35,827 nt of DNA, taken from NCBI GenBank assembly GCA_001784475.1, contig MFRE01000021.1, positions 1 through 35,827 on the forward strand, given 5' to 3'. Position numbers and translations under genes: made by a program. Positions 24,194 to 32,523 of the stretch are shown in pieces. Numbering within the stretch: the stretch's first letter is position 1; each line of letters starts with the position of its first letter. The notes below the pieces were generated by a model, which was not told where the DNA came from, searched no databases, and saw only the letters and a program-made list of their open reading frames with translations. Source of the DNA: Candidatus Magasanikbacteria bacterium RIFOXYD2_FULL_41_14 (GTDB lineage: Bacteria > Patescibacteriota > Patescibacteriia > Magasanikbacterales > GWA2-37-8).

Positions 24194-24227
24194 ACCACCC
24201 CCTCGCCCCCTCCTTGAAAAGGAGGGG
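24193..24227. repeat. family D inverted repeat, right end of DUF559 element
   Basis: Begins AACCACCCCCTCGCCCCC and ends with the hairpin CCCCTCCTTGAAAAGGAGGG(G). It overlaps the last base of the DUF559 stop codon and lies 16 bp before the queA ATG. Confidence 0.9.
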
Positions 24228-24243
24228 CAAAGCCAGTGATAAT

Positions 24244-25479
24244 ATGTTAACTTCAGATTTTGATTACAATTTACCCAAAGAATTAATTGCCCAGTATCCG
24301 GCCGATCTGCGCGATTCTTCGCGTTTAATGGTAGTGGATAGAGTGAATACCAAAATTGTTCATGAGAGGAGTTTTAGCGAGATTGTAAAATATCTACGGG
24401 CGGGGGATTTAGTGGTGTGGAATAATACTAAAGTTTTTAAAGCGCGGTTGCGCGGAACGGTGATGTTGGATGAGGAAGTGGCGGGTGTGCCGAACCACCC
24501 CCTCGCCCCCTCCTTGAAAAGGAGGGGAAAATTTGAGTGTACCGATGTAATTTTTAACGCGCCCAAAGTGGAAATTTTTTTAACGCGACCAATGGAAAAT
24601 CCGGGCGTATGGCGCGCGCTCGCTAAGCCCGGGCGCAAGTTGCGTTTGGGAATGAAAGTCGTTTTTGCCGAAGATTTTTCAGCGGAAGTGATGTTTAAAA
24701 ATGATGATGGCACGGTGGATTTACAATTTAATGATTCGGACGCGATTGTGCGCGCCAAGGCGAATAAGTATGGTGAGGTGCCGACGCCGCCGTATATAAA
24801 AAATCAAAATGTAAATATCAAAAATCAAAATTTAGTGAGTGATTACCAGACAGTGTATGCTCAACATGAGGGTTCCGTTGCGGCGCCGACAGCTGGATTT
24901 CACTTTACTGAAGAATTGATTGAGCGATTGAAAAAACAGGGTGTGGAGTTTGCGGAAGTTACTTTGCATGTTGGGTTAGGGACATTTTTACCAGTTAAAA
25001 CCGAAAAAGTTGAAGACCACAAAATGCACGCCGAGTGGGTAGAAATTACTGATAAAAATGCTGGGTTAATTAACGCGGCCAAGGCCAGTGGCCGACGCGT
25101 GGTAGCGGTTGGCACAACAACGGTGCGGACGTTGGAAGGGGTTAGTCGTCTTTGTCATTCTGATCCGCCATTTGGCGGAGAAGAATCCCTTAAATTAAAC
25201 AATAGCACCGATGCAAGCGTTAAGGGATCCTTCGCTTCACTCAGGATGACAGACGTTGTGAAGCCGTATGATGGCGATATTAATATTTTTATTACCCCCG
25301 GTTTTAAATTTAAGGTTGTAGACGCGCTTATCACTAATTTTCATTTGCCCGAGTCCACGCTTTTGATGTTGGTTTCTGCCTTTGTGGGCGATAGGGAATT
25401 TGTTCTGGACTGTTACGAAGAAGCGATTAAAGCCAAGTATCGTTTTTATAGTTTTGGTGATGCCATGCTGATTGTTTAG
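24244..25479 (+). CDS. queA: tRNA preQ1(34) S-adenosylmethionine ribosyltransferase-isomerase, with repeat insertions
   Basis: Makes epoxyqueuosine in the wobble base of GUN tRNAs. Family blocks: FDYNLPKELIAQYPADLRDSSR at the start, VVWNNTKVFKARLRG, TPPYIK, YQTVYAQHEGSVAAPTAGFH, TLHVGLGTFLPV, HAEWVEI, AVGTTTVRTLEG, ITPGFKFKVVDALITNFHLP and LLMLVSAFVG. At 411 residues it is about 60 longer than the usual ~345. The excess is explained by an in-frame 35-bp family D repeat (residues ~84-95) and a 99-bp palindrome (residues ~304-336); a TCAAAA-type stretch (~185-198) replaces a variable loop. All conserved motifs remain in frame. Start at 24244; earlier codons translate the repeat. Confidence 0.94.
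   Translation: MLTSDFDYNLPKELIAQYPADLRDSSRLMVVDRVNTKIVHERSFSEIVKYLRAGDLVVWNNTKVFKARLRGTVMLDEEVAGVPNHPLAPSLKRRGKFECTDVIFNAPKVEIFLTRPMENPGVWRALAKPGRKLRLGMKVVFAEDFSAEVMFKNDDGTVDLQFNDSDAIVRAKANKYGEVPTPPYIKNQNVNIKNQNLVSDYQTVYAQHEGSVAAPTAGFHFTEELIERLKKQGVEFAEVTLHVGLGTFLPVKTEKVEDHKMHAEWVEITDKNAGLINAAKASGRRVVAVGTTTVRTLEGVSRLCHSDPPFGGEESLKLNNSTDASVKGSFASLRMTDVVKPYDGDINIFITPGFKFKVVDALITNFHLPESTLLMLVSAFVGDREFVLDCYEEAIKAKYRFYSFGDAMLIV
24493..24527. repeat. family D repeat inside queA
   Basis: Identical over 35 bp to 24193-24227, same orientation. Translated as NHPLAPSLKRRG within a variable region of QueA between ARLRG and KVEIFLTRP. Confidence 0.9.
24797..24838. repeat. TCAAAA-type repeat text inside queA
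   Basis: AAAATCAAAATGTAAATATC followed by AAAAATCAAAATTT encodes KNQNVNIKNQNL, just after the conserved PPYI. It resembles the intergenic repeat at 15655-15780. Confidence 0.5.
25153..25251. repeat. palindromic repeat family C inside queA (99 bp)
   Basis: Ends TGTCATTCTGA and TCAGGATGACA are inverse-complementary with one mismatch; inner arms GAAGAATCCCTTAA and TTAAGGGATCCTTC likewise. Ninety-nine bases, exactly 33 codons, inserted after TTVRTLEG and before the conserved VVKPYDGDINIFI segment. Confidence 0.85.
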
Positions 25480-25530
25480 TTCAGAGTGCAGAGTAAGGAG
25501 CTGTTAGAAGTTATTGATAATTAGTATTTA

Positions 25531-25558
25531 AAAACTATCCCGTTAGGGATAGTTTTTT
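25531..25558. terminator. bidirectional terminator between queA and rplK
   Basis: AAAACTATCCC / GTTA / GGGATAGTTTT followed by further T on the plus strand, A-run on the other side. It ends both queA and the secE-nusG-rplK unit. Confidence 0.85.
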
Positions 25559-25582
25559 GTATCTATCTATGGCTGTGAGGTA

Positions 25583-26005
25583 TTATTCCACTGTCACACC
25601 CATCTGGCGGGCGGTTCCTTCTATCATCTTCATCGCGCCTTCAATATCATTAGCATTTAAGTCCGGCATTTTCTTTTCCGCGATTTCACGAACTTGTGCC
25701 TTAGTGATTTTACCAACCTTGTCTTGTAAGGGTTTAGCAGAACCTTTGGCGATTTTAGCTGCTTTTTTAATGAGTTCGGCTACTGGCGGAGTTTTCATGA
25801 TAAAGTCAAAAGTGCGGTCAGCATAAACATTGATTACCACTGGCACTACTTCGCCTTTTTTATCAGCAGTTTTGTCGTTGAACTCTTTGCAGAATCCTTG
25901 AATGTTTAAACCATGCTGGCCCAAAGCCGGACCAACCGGAGGCGCGGGGTTAGCCGCTCCGCCGACAATTTGCAGTTTAATTTGGGTGAGTAATTTTTTA
26001 GCCAT
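25583..26005 (-). CDS. rplK: 50S ribosomal protein L11
   Basis: uL11 of the GTPase-associated centre. The N-terminal signature [20 protein letters not shown] is followed by [17 protein letters not shown] and the RNA-binding C-domain with [35 protein letters not shown] and [14 protein letters not shown]. At 140 residues it is full length. It follows nusG after an 87-bp gap containing a large hairpin. Normally rplA comes next; here a terminator follows instead. Confidence 0.97.
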   Translation of the reverse strand: MAKKLLTQIKLQIVGGAANPAPPVGPALGQHGLNIQGFCKEFNDKTADKKGEVVPVVINVYADRTFDFIMKTPPVAELIKKAAKIAKGSAKPLQDKVGKITKAQVREIAEKKMPDLNANDIEGAMKMIEGTARQMGVTVE

Positions 26006-26051
26006 AAAATTATTTGATTAGATCCCGATTTTCATCGAGATGACATTAATT

Positions 26052-26091
26052 TTAAACGGTTGAGAAGCGCCTCGCGGCCAACCGTTTAATT
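26052..26091 (-). promoter_or_regulatory. hairpin in nusG-rplK spacer
   Basis: AAACGGTTG and CAACCGTTT form a 9-bp stem around a GC-rich loop GCCGCGAGGCGCTTCT-like segment. On the minus strand it is followed by only a weak T-run. It may be an attenuator, an RNA-processing site or the rplK leader structure. Confidence 0.45.
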
Positions 26092-26092
26092 T

Positions 26093-26638
26093 TTATAATT
26101 TTTTAGTTTGTAGGGCATCTAATTCTACCGGGGTTTCGCGACCGAACATCGTAACCATTACTTTGATCTTACCGCGCTCCTCATCCACATTTGAAACCTT
26201 GCCTTCAAAGTTTTTAAACGGCCCGTCCACAATCCGTACCAAATCGCCAACCGACATATCAATTTTGTGTTGGGGTTCAGCCGAATTAACACGTTTTAAC
26301 AATTTATCAATTTCTTTTTGGTCAATTGGCGTCGGGGTAGTGCCGGAACCAATAAAGCCAGTTACATTGGGGGTATTGCGTACCATATACCAAGAATCAT
26401 CTGTTACAACCATTTCAATTAAAACATAACCAGGGAAGATTTTTTCTTCGACAGTGGCGCGTTTGCCATTTTTAATTTTAATTTTCTTTTCTTTGGGTAC
26501 AATAACGCCAAAAACTTTGTCGTGCATGTCAAAAGATTCAATGCGAGTTTCTAAATTTTGTTTAACGTTTTCTTCGTAGCCCGAATAGGTATGAAGTACA
26601 TACCAGCGTCGTCCCAAATTGAGGGTTTGTTTGGCCAT
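26093..26638 (-). CDS. nusG: transcription termination/antitermination protein NusG
   Basis: A 181-residue NusG that binds RNA polymerase and couples it to the ribosome or Rho. NGN domain: RRWYVLHTYSGYEENVKQNL, PGYVLIEMVVTDDSWYMVRN and TPNVTGFIGSG. C-terminal KOW domain: VGDLVRIVDGPFKNFEGKV. Full length. It is the middle gene of secE-nusG-rplK. Confidence 0.97.
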   Translation of the reverse strand: MAKQTLNLGRRWYVLHTYSGYEENVKQNLETRIESFDMHDKVFGVIVPKEKKIKIKNGKRATVEEKIFPGYVLIEMVVTDDSWYMVRNTPNVTGFIGSGTTPTPIDQKEIDKLLKRVNSAEPQHKIDMSVGDLVRIVDGPFKNFEGKVSNVDEERGKIKVMVTMFGRETPVELDALQTKKL

Positions 26639-26695
26639 AGTTATTAAATTCTAATTGGTCGCTTGCCAGAGGCGAAGCAGATTAATAGTAGATAA

Positions 26696-26890
26696 TTAAC
26701 GATTAATAAGTTGTTCTATGCCTAAGTTTAAAATATAGTCGGCAATTGCGAAAAAGATCGCCACGCCAACACTCAAAGCGACCACGAGAATGCTATAAGT
26801 GGTAAGCTGTTTTTTGGTCGGCCAGGAAACTTTTTTCATTTCCGCGTATGAGCCGATAAAATAATTCTTGATTGAGTTTACGATATTCAT
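26696..26890 (-). CDS. secE: preprotein translocase subunit SecE
   Basis: A 64-residue single-helix SecE. Amphipathic segment YFIGSYAEMKKVSWPTKKQL is the family signature, followed by one membrane helix (about 32-52). It clamps SecY in the translocon. Small size is typical of most bacteria outside the enterics. Transcribed from a TTGACA/TATTAT promoter, with nusG 57 bp downstream. Confidence 0.95.
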   Translation of the reverse strand: MNIVNSIKNYFIGSYAEMKKVSWPTKKQLTTYSILVVALSVGVAIFFAIADYILNLGIEQLINR

Positions 26891-26950
26891 ATAAAAACTA
26901 AATTATTTGGTTTTAAAAACAGCCCTGTGGGCCGCTTATAATATGTTTAG

Positions 26951-26980
26951 ATAATACCATATTATGCATCTGTCTGTCAA
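26951..26980 (-). promoter_or_regulatory. promoter of secE-nusG-rplK
   Basis: Minus strand TTGACA (26975-26980), 18-bp spacer, TATTAT (26951-26956). Back to back with a plus-strand TTGACA at 26992-26997; the segment between (AAGGGTGGG) also occurs upstream of rnpB. Confidence 0.75.
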
Positions 26981-26991
26981 GGGTGGGTATC

Positions 26992-27168
26992 TTGACAAAA
27001 GTGGATAAATGTGCATTACTAAATGTAAATATTGGTGGTTAATCCATATTGAGCCAAATTGGTAACCTTATTGGTCGCCAGCCCCCTGTTCCGGTTTTAT
27101 CAAATTTTGGTAATAAAACAGGAAGAAATAATAAAACCCCTTCTTTACCGGAAGGGGTTTTTGTTTGT
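26992..27168 (+). ncRNA. candidate small RNA with promoter and terminator
   Basis: TTGACA (26992-26997) and TACTAA (27017-27022), 19-bp spacer, precede a ~135-nt stretch with no open frame. It holds the hairpin GTTTTATCAAA/TTGGTAATAAAAC (about 27094-27120) and ends in a strong terminator, AAAACCCCTT/CTTTACCGG.. AAGGGGTTTTT (27136-27163). The promoter resembles that of rnpB (shared TTGACAAAA...AAATGTGC). I do not recognise the RNA; it lacks the SRP and 6S signatures. The terminator may equally serve the minus-strand gene ending at 27186. Confidence 0.4.
27134..27165. terminator. bidirectional terminator
   Basis: AAAACCCCTT...AAGGGGTTTTT around a CTTTACCGG loop, with T/A runs on both sides. 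It serves the minus-strand kinase-like gene and possibly the plus-strand small RNA. Confidence 0.8.
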
Positions 27169-27185
27169 GAGTTATTCTTGGTTTT

Positions 27186-27871
27186 TTAGACCGGCTTTAA
27201 ATCCTCGTCCTTTTTCACTGCTTCTTTAAAAAGACGATTAACGTGGTCAAGATATTTTAGAGCTTTTTGCTTGTCTTTTTCACTTAAATTTGAATCTGAA
27301 ATTGCTTTTCGCAATCCATCTTCTTTGTATTGTTTTTCAAGTGGGTAATTTTTATTTGTTCTGCTCCAAGGTCGTATGGAATCGACGTAGTTAGCCGCGC
27401 CATTATTATCGTTTATAACGAAATTATTTGATTTTGAATTAATGCTGGTTTGGGCGCTTCTTACTTGGTGAGTTAGGAGTGGCTCTATTTTTTATTTAGT
27501 CGTGTTCTATTTCCCGGTCGGCCCATTTTGTCTGGTATAAATTCTTGTACCTCTTGTCTCTCACCCTTATTATTACAGCCAGCAAAGTGTAGATTTGGAA
27601 TATGCCTTGGGTAAAGCATGCGCATTATTTTTGTTAACCAAAATTCAGCTTTTAGATATTCTGGCCCAATTATATTGAGCTCCGCGTCAAAACTAATTAT
27701 ATTGAGACCTTTGAAAAATTTAGTGACAGTAGCCGGTTTATCGCTTGTGTCACCATCTTCTTTAGTTTTTATTTTGTCTAAATATACTATTTTTTCTCCT
27801 CCTATACCAATAACCTCACCATTCTTTTTGTTATATAAAGGAGGATAATAATTTCGCGGTAATTCCGGCAT
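27186..27871 (-). pseudogene. frameshifted kinase-like gene
   Basis: The 5' part (27485-27871) encodes 128 residues ending ...RTRLNKK and a TAG. Directly after an A6 run, the -1 frame continues open to a TAA at 27186-27188 and reads IEPLLTHQVRSAQTS ... NNGAANYVDSIRPWSRTN ... LSEKDKQKALKYLDHVNRLF, clearly coding-like. One more A would restore a ~227-residue protein. The N-part has GIGGEKIVYLDK (glycine-loop-like), an ATVTKFFKG strand (possible Lys) and helix AEFWLTKIMRML, and the C-part has NYVDSIRPW, together suggestive of a small protein-kinase-like fold, though this is weak. It lies 8 bp after gyrB on the same strand. True frameshift, programmed slip and homopolymer sequencing error are all possible. 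Confidence 0.65.
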
Positions 27872-27879
27872 AAGTAAAA

Positions 27880-30207
<2,328 letters not shown>

Positions 30208-30268
30208 CTAACACCAGAACGCGAATAATTAAATAAAAATATCAAAATGTTATTGATTTTGTACATGT

Positions 30269-30297
30269 ATTATAACATATTTTGGATAATGGGGCAA
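30269..30297 (-). promoter_or_regulatory. promoter of gyrB
   Basis: Minus strand TTGCCC (30292-30297), 17-bp spacer, TATAAT (30269-30274), about 82 nt upstream of the assigned ATG. The upstream position supports the long GyrB start being transcribed. Confidence 0.65.
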
Positions 30298-30342
30298 GAT
30301 GTTGGCGCGAAGCCATAAGGCCCAATAAGTTGTAGTAAATGT

Positions 30343-30371
30343 TTTACTGTTGGTCTTTTTTAATGTATAAT
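30343..30371 (+). promoter_or_regulatory. promoter of membrane-protein/rodA unit
   Basis: TATAAT at 30366-30371 with a weak TTACTG 17 bp upstream (30343-30348), about 33 nt before the ATG at 30411. The rest of 30181-30410 shows only these divergent promoters. Confidence 0.5.
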
Positions 30372-30410
30372 ATATACTATATATATAGATAGTTAAATCC
30401 CCTTATTTTT

Positions 30411-31379
30411 ATGCCCAATATTTTTGAAACTAAAAACCCCAATAAATCAGTGAACGACCCTAGTGTCGCCGATCCCGCTGATAAATTGATTAAGAAGCCG
30501 ATAAACTTCTCTGACTATGAAGACCCAAGCGGGGAAATGGGCGGCCGGGAGTTTCGGTTGGCGTTGTGGTATGCGCGTAATAAAGTTTTATTACACCGTT
30601 GGGCGGTGGTTGCACTTGTGGTGGTAAATATTATTTTTTGGTCCGTTAGCGCGATTGGTTGGTTATCATATTTTGTGGTTGGTATAGACCGCGATCGCCT
30701 CATGGCCACGGAGCTTGCTTCGTTTTACGATTATAATTTAATAAATTCGCATTTTGCGCCAGCTAGTCTAGAAGTAGCTAACCCTAGTGCTTTAGCTGGT
30801 GGGGTAAAGTTGTATGATGTGTTTGCTGATGTGGCTAATCCCAATCGGGATTTTTATGTTAATTTTGATTATTATTTTATTGTTAATGGCGTGCCGACAC
30901 CGCGTCAGAGTTCTATTTTGTTGGCAAATGATTCCCGACCAGTTGTGTATTTTGGTTGGTCGGGTCAGTCTTTCCCGGCGGTAGGGAGCATAGTTATTGA
31001 AAATGTTAGATGGCACCGGATTGACAGCCATGTAATAGTTGATAGCGCCAGTTGGCAAGCCGAGCGTTTGAATTTCAGTGTTGATCAATTTAAGTTCACC
31101 AGCGCCTACTATAATGATTTATCCAGTTCGGGTGTGATTAATTTTGATATTACGAATGGTTCGGCTTATAGTTATGCCAGTTTGACGTTTTATGTCGGCT
31201 TGTTTCAAGGCAATACGCTGGTAGGTTTAAAGCCATTAACTTTATCAGCACTGCGTTCGCAAGAAACGCAGTCAGTTGACCTGCGTACTTTTGTGGATAA
31301 TTTGAATCTGACTGGAGTTAAACTTTTTCCGATCATAAATATTTTTAATCCTACTTCTTTTTTGTCGCCGACTGACTAA
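30411..31379 (+). CDS. hypothetical single-pass membrane protein
   Basis: A 322-residue protein that I do not recognise by name. A cytoplasmic N-terminal tail of about 60 residues is followed by one membrane helix (around VVALVVVNIIFWSVSAIGWL). An extracytoplasmic domain of ~230 residues rich in Phe, Tyr, Ser and Asn follows, with alternating strands (FYVNFDYYFIVNG, VYFGWSGQSFP, INFDITNGSAYSYASLTFYVG), probably all-beta. The stop is 3 bp before the SEDS gene, so they are co-transcribed and the protein could be an envelope partner of RodA/FtsW. That partnership is inferred from position only. Confidence 0.7.
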   Translation: MPNIFETKNPNKSVNDPSVADPADKLIKKPINFSDYEDPSGEMGGREFRLALWYARNKVLLHRWAVVALVVVNIIFWSVSAIGWLSYFVVGIDRDRLMATELASFYDYNLINSHFAPASLEVANPSALAGGVKLYDVFADVANPNRDFYVNFDYYFIVNGVPTPRQSSILLANDSRPVVYFGWSGQSFPAVGSIVIENVRWHRIDSHVIVDSASWQAERLNFSVDQFKFTSAYYNDLSSSGVINFDITNGSAYSYASLTFYVGLFQGNTLVGLKPLTLSALRSQETQSVDLRTFVDNLNLTGVKLFPIINIFNPTSFLSPTD

Positions 31380-31382
31380 ATT

Positions 31383-32477
31383 ATGCGCGTATTGTCTAAA
31401 TTCAATTGGAGAAGTTTTGACTGGCCGCTGGCAGCGGCAGTTTTTTTGTTAATTGCTATTGGATTGACAGCGATTTATAGCGTTGATTTGTCGCGCGGGG
31501 CTGAACTGTCATTTTTAAAAAAACAGTTAGTGGCTTTGACGATTGGTTTTATCTTGTTTGTTACCGCCAGTTTAACTCAACCGAATTTTTTTCGCGCTTA
31601 TGCTAAGTGGTTTTATCTGGTTTGCTTGGTGCTGTTAGCGGGGGTATTAATTTTTGGTCGAGCGATTCGCGGTACTACTGGTTGGTTTGTGTTGGGGGGA
31701 TTTAATTTTCAGCCAGTAGAATTGGCTAAATTGGGAGTGATTTTAATTTTGGCATATATTATTACTGGTTTTGGCAGAAGGTTTGAAAGACCTTTATTTT
31801 TTTTCGGCACTGGTTTAGTGGCTTTGTCTGCGGCCGCCTTGGTTTTACTCCAGCCTGATTTAGGGTCGGCTGTTATTTTGGGGTTAATTTGGTTTGGACT
31901 TATGATTATGGTGGGGGTCCGGCGTACTTATATTTTAGGTTTTGTCTTGGTGGCTTTGATAGCGGCGGTGGCAGTTTGGTTTTTTTTGTTGCAACCTTAT
32001 CAAAAGGACAGAATTTTAATTTTTGTGGATCCAAATCGTGATCCGCTGGGGGCGGGTTATAATATTTCGCAAGCGATTATCGCCATTGGTTCTGGGCAGT
32101 GGTTTGGGCGGGGGTTAGGTTTTGGCTCCCAAAGTCAGTTAAAATTTTTACCGGAAGCACAAACTGACTTTATTTTTTCGGCAATTGGTGAAGAGCTGGG
32201 TTTTGCTGGTACTGCGGCGATGATCGGGATTTTTAGTTTTATGCTCTGGCGTTTGGTGGATATTGCGCGGCGCTCGGATAATGATTTTGGTTCTACGTTT
32301 GCCTCTGGCGTGGCGATTGCGCTTTTTGCGCAGTTTGTGGTAAATGTCGGGGCAAACTTAGGTCTTTTGCCGATTACCGGTGTTACTTTACCGTTTGTAA
32401 GTTATGGCGGTTCATCGCTGGTGGTAAATTTGCTGATGATTGGAATTGTGGAGAGTATGGTGGTGAGGAGATATTAG
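31383..32477 (+). CDS. RodA/FtsW-family SEDS peptidoglycan polymerase
   Basis: A 364-residue membrane protein with about ten helices. SEDS signatures: TTGWFVLGGFNFQPVELAKL, LLQPDLGSA, DPLGAGYNISQAIIAIGSGQ, the catalytic-region GRGLGFGSQSQLKFLPEAQT followed by DFIFSAIGEELGF, and TGVTLPFVSYGGSSL. SEDS proteins polymerise glycan strands from lipid II. The FLPEAQTDFIF form fits RodA rather than FtsW slightly better, but no cognate class b PBP is present here to settle it. It directly follows an unknown membrane protein (3-bp gap). Confidence 0.93.
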   Translation: MRVLSKFNWRSFDWPLAAAVFLLIAIGLTAIYSVDLSRGAELSFLKKQLVALTIGFILFVTASLTQPNFFRAYAKWFYLVCLVLLAGVLIFGRAIRGTTGWFVLGGFNFQPVELAKLGVILILAYIITGFGRRFERPLFFFGTGLVALSAAALVLLQPDLGSAVILGLIWFGLMIMVGVRRTYILGFVLVALIAAVAVWFFLLQPYQKDRILIFVDPNRDPLGAGYNISQAIIAIGSGQWFGRGLGFGSQSQLKFLPEAQTDFIFSAIGEELGFAGTAAMIGIFSFMLWRLVDIARRSDNDFGSTFASGVAIALFAQFVVNVGANLGLLPITGVTLPFVSYGGSSLVVNLLMIGIVESMVVRRY

Positions 32478-32482
32478 TGATA

Positions 32483-32523
32483 ATGTCAAATTCAAATATC
32501 AAATGAAATTCAAATTAAAATCA
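32483..32523. repeat. TCAAAT-type repeat text at uvrB start
   Basis: GTCAAATTCAAATATCAAAT runs into the first uvrB codons (GAAATTCAAATTAAAATCAA). The protein N-terminus MKFKLKSKMKPAGDQPQ still looks natural for UvrB, so this may be coincidence of AT-rich text. Confidence 0.35.

Larger units (their letters stand above)
23779..24227 (+). mobile_element. candidate DUF559 element with 35-bp terminal inverted repeats
   Basis: A 449-bp unit: inverted repeat, endonuclease gene, inverted repeat, with 2 nt or fewer between gene and repeats. A 35/35 identical copy of the right-hand repeat is found alone at 24493-24527 inside queA. No transposase, and no target duplication that I can define. Mobility is inferred. 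Confidence 0.6.

Noticed and set aside
24190-24243. Earlier (TTG) start for queA
   Set aside because: It would translate the right-hand DUF559 repeat; QueA homology starts at MLTSDFDYNLP.
23779-24527. Three similar repeats as a CRISPR array
   Set aside because: Spacings are irregular (one gene, then 265 bp), one copy is inverted, and no cas genes are present.
27017-27165. SRP (4.5S) or 6S RNA
   Set aside because: The conserved SRP apical loop pattern and the 6S open-bubble shape are not seen.
27460-27500. Programmed -1 frameshift as the firm explanation for the split gene
   Set aside because: The A6 run permits only one-codon re-pairing, and no stimulatory structure is evident; a base loss or a sequencing error is simpler.
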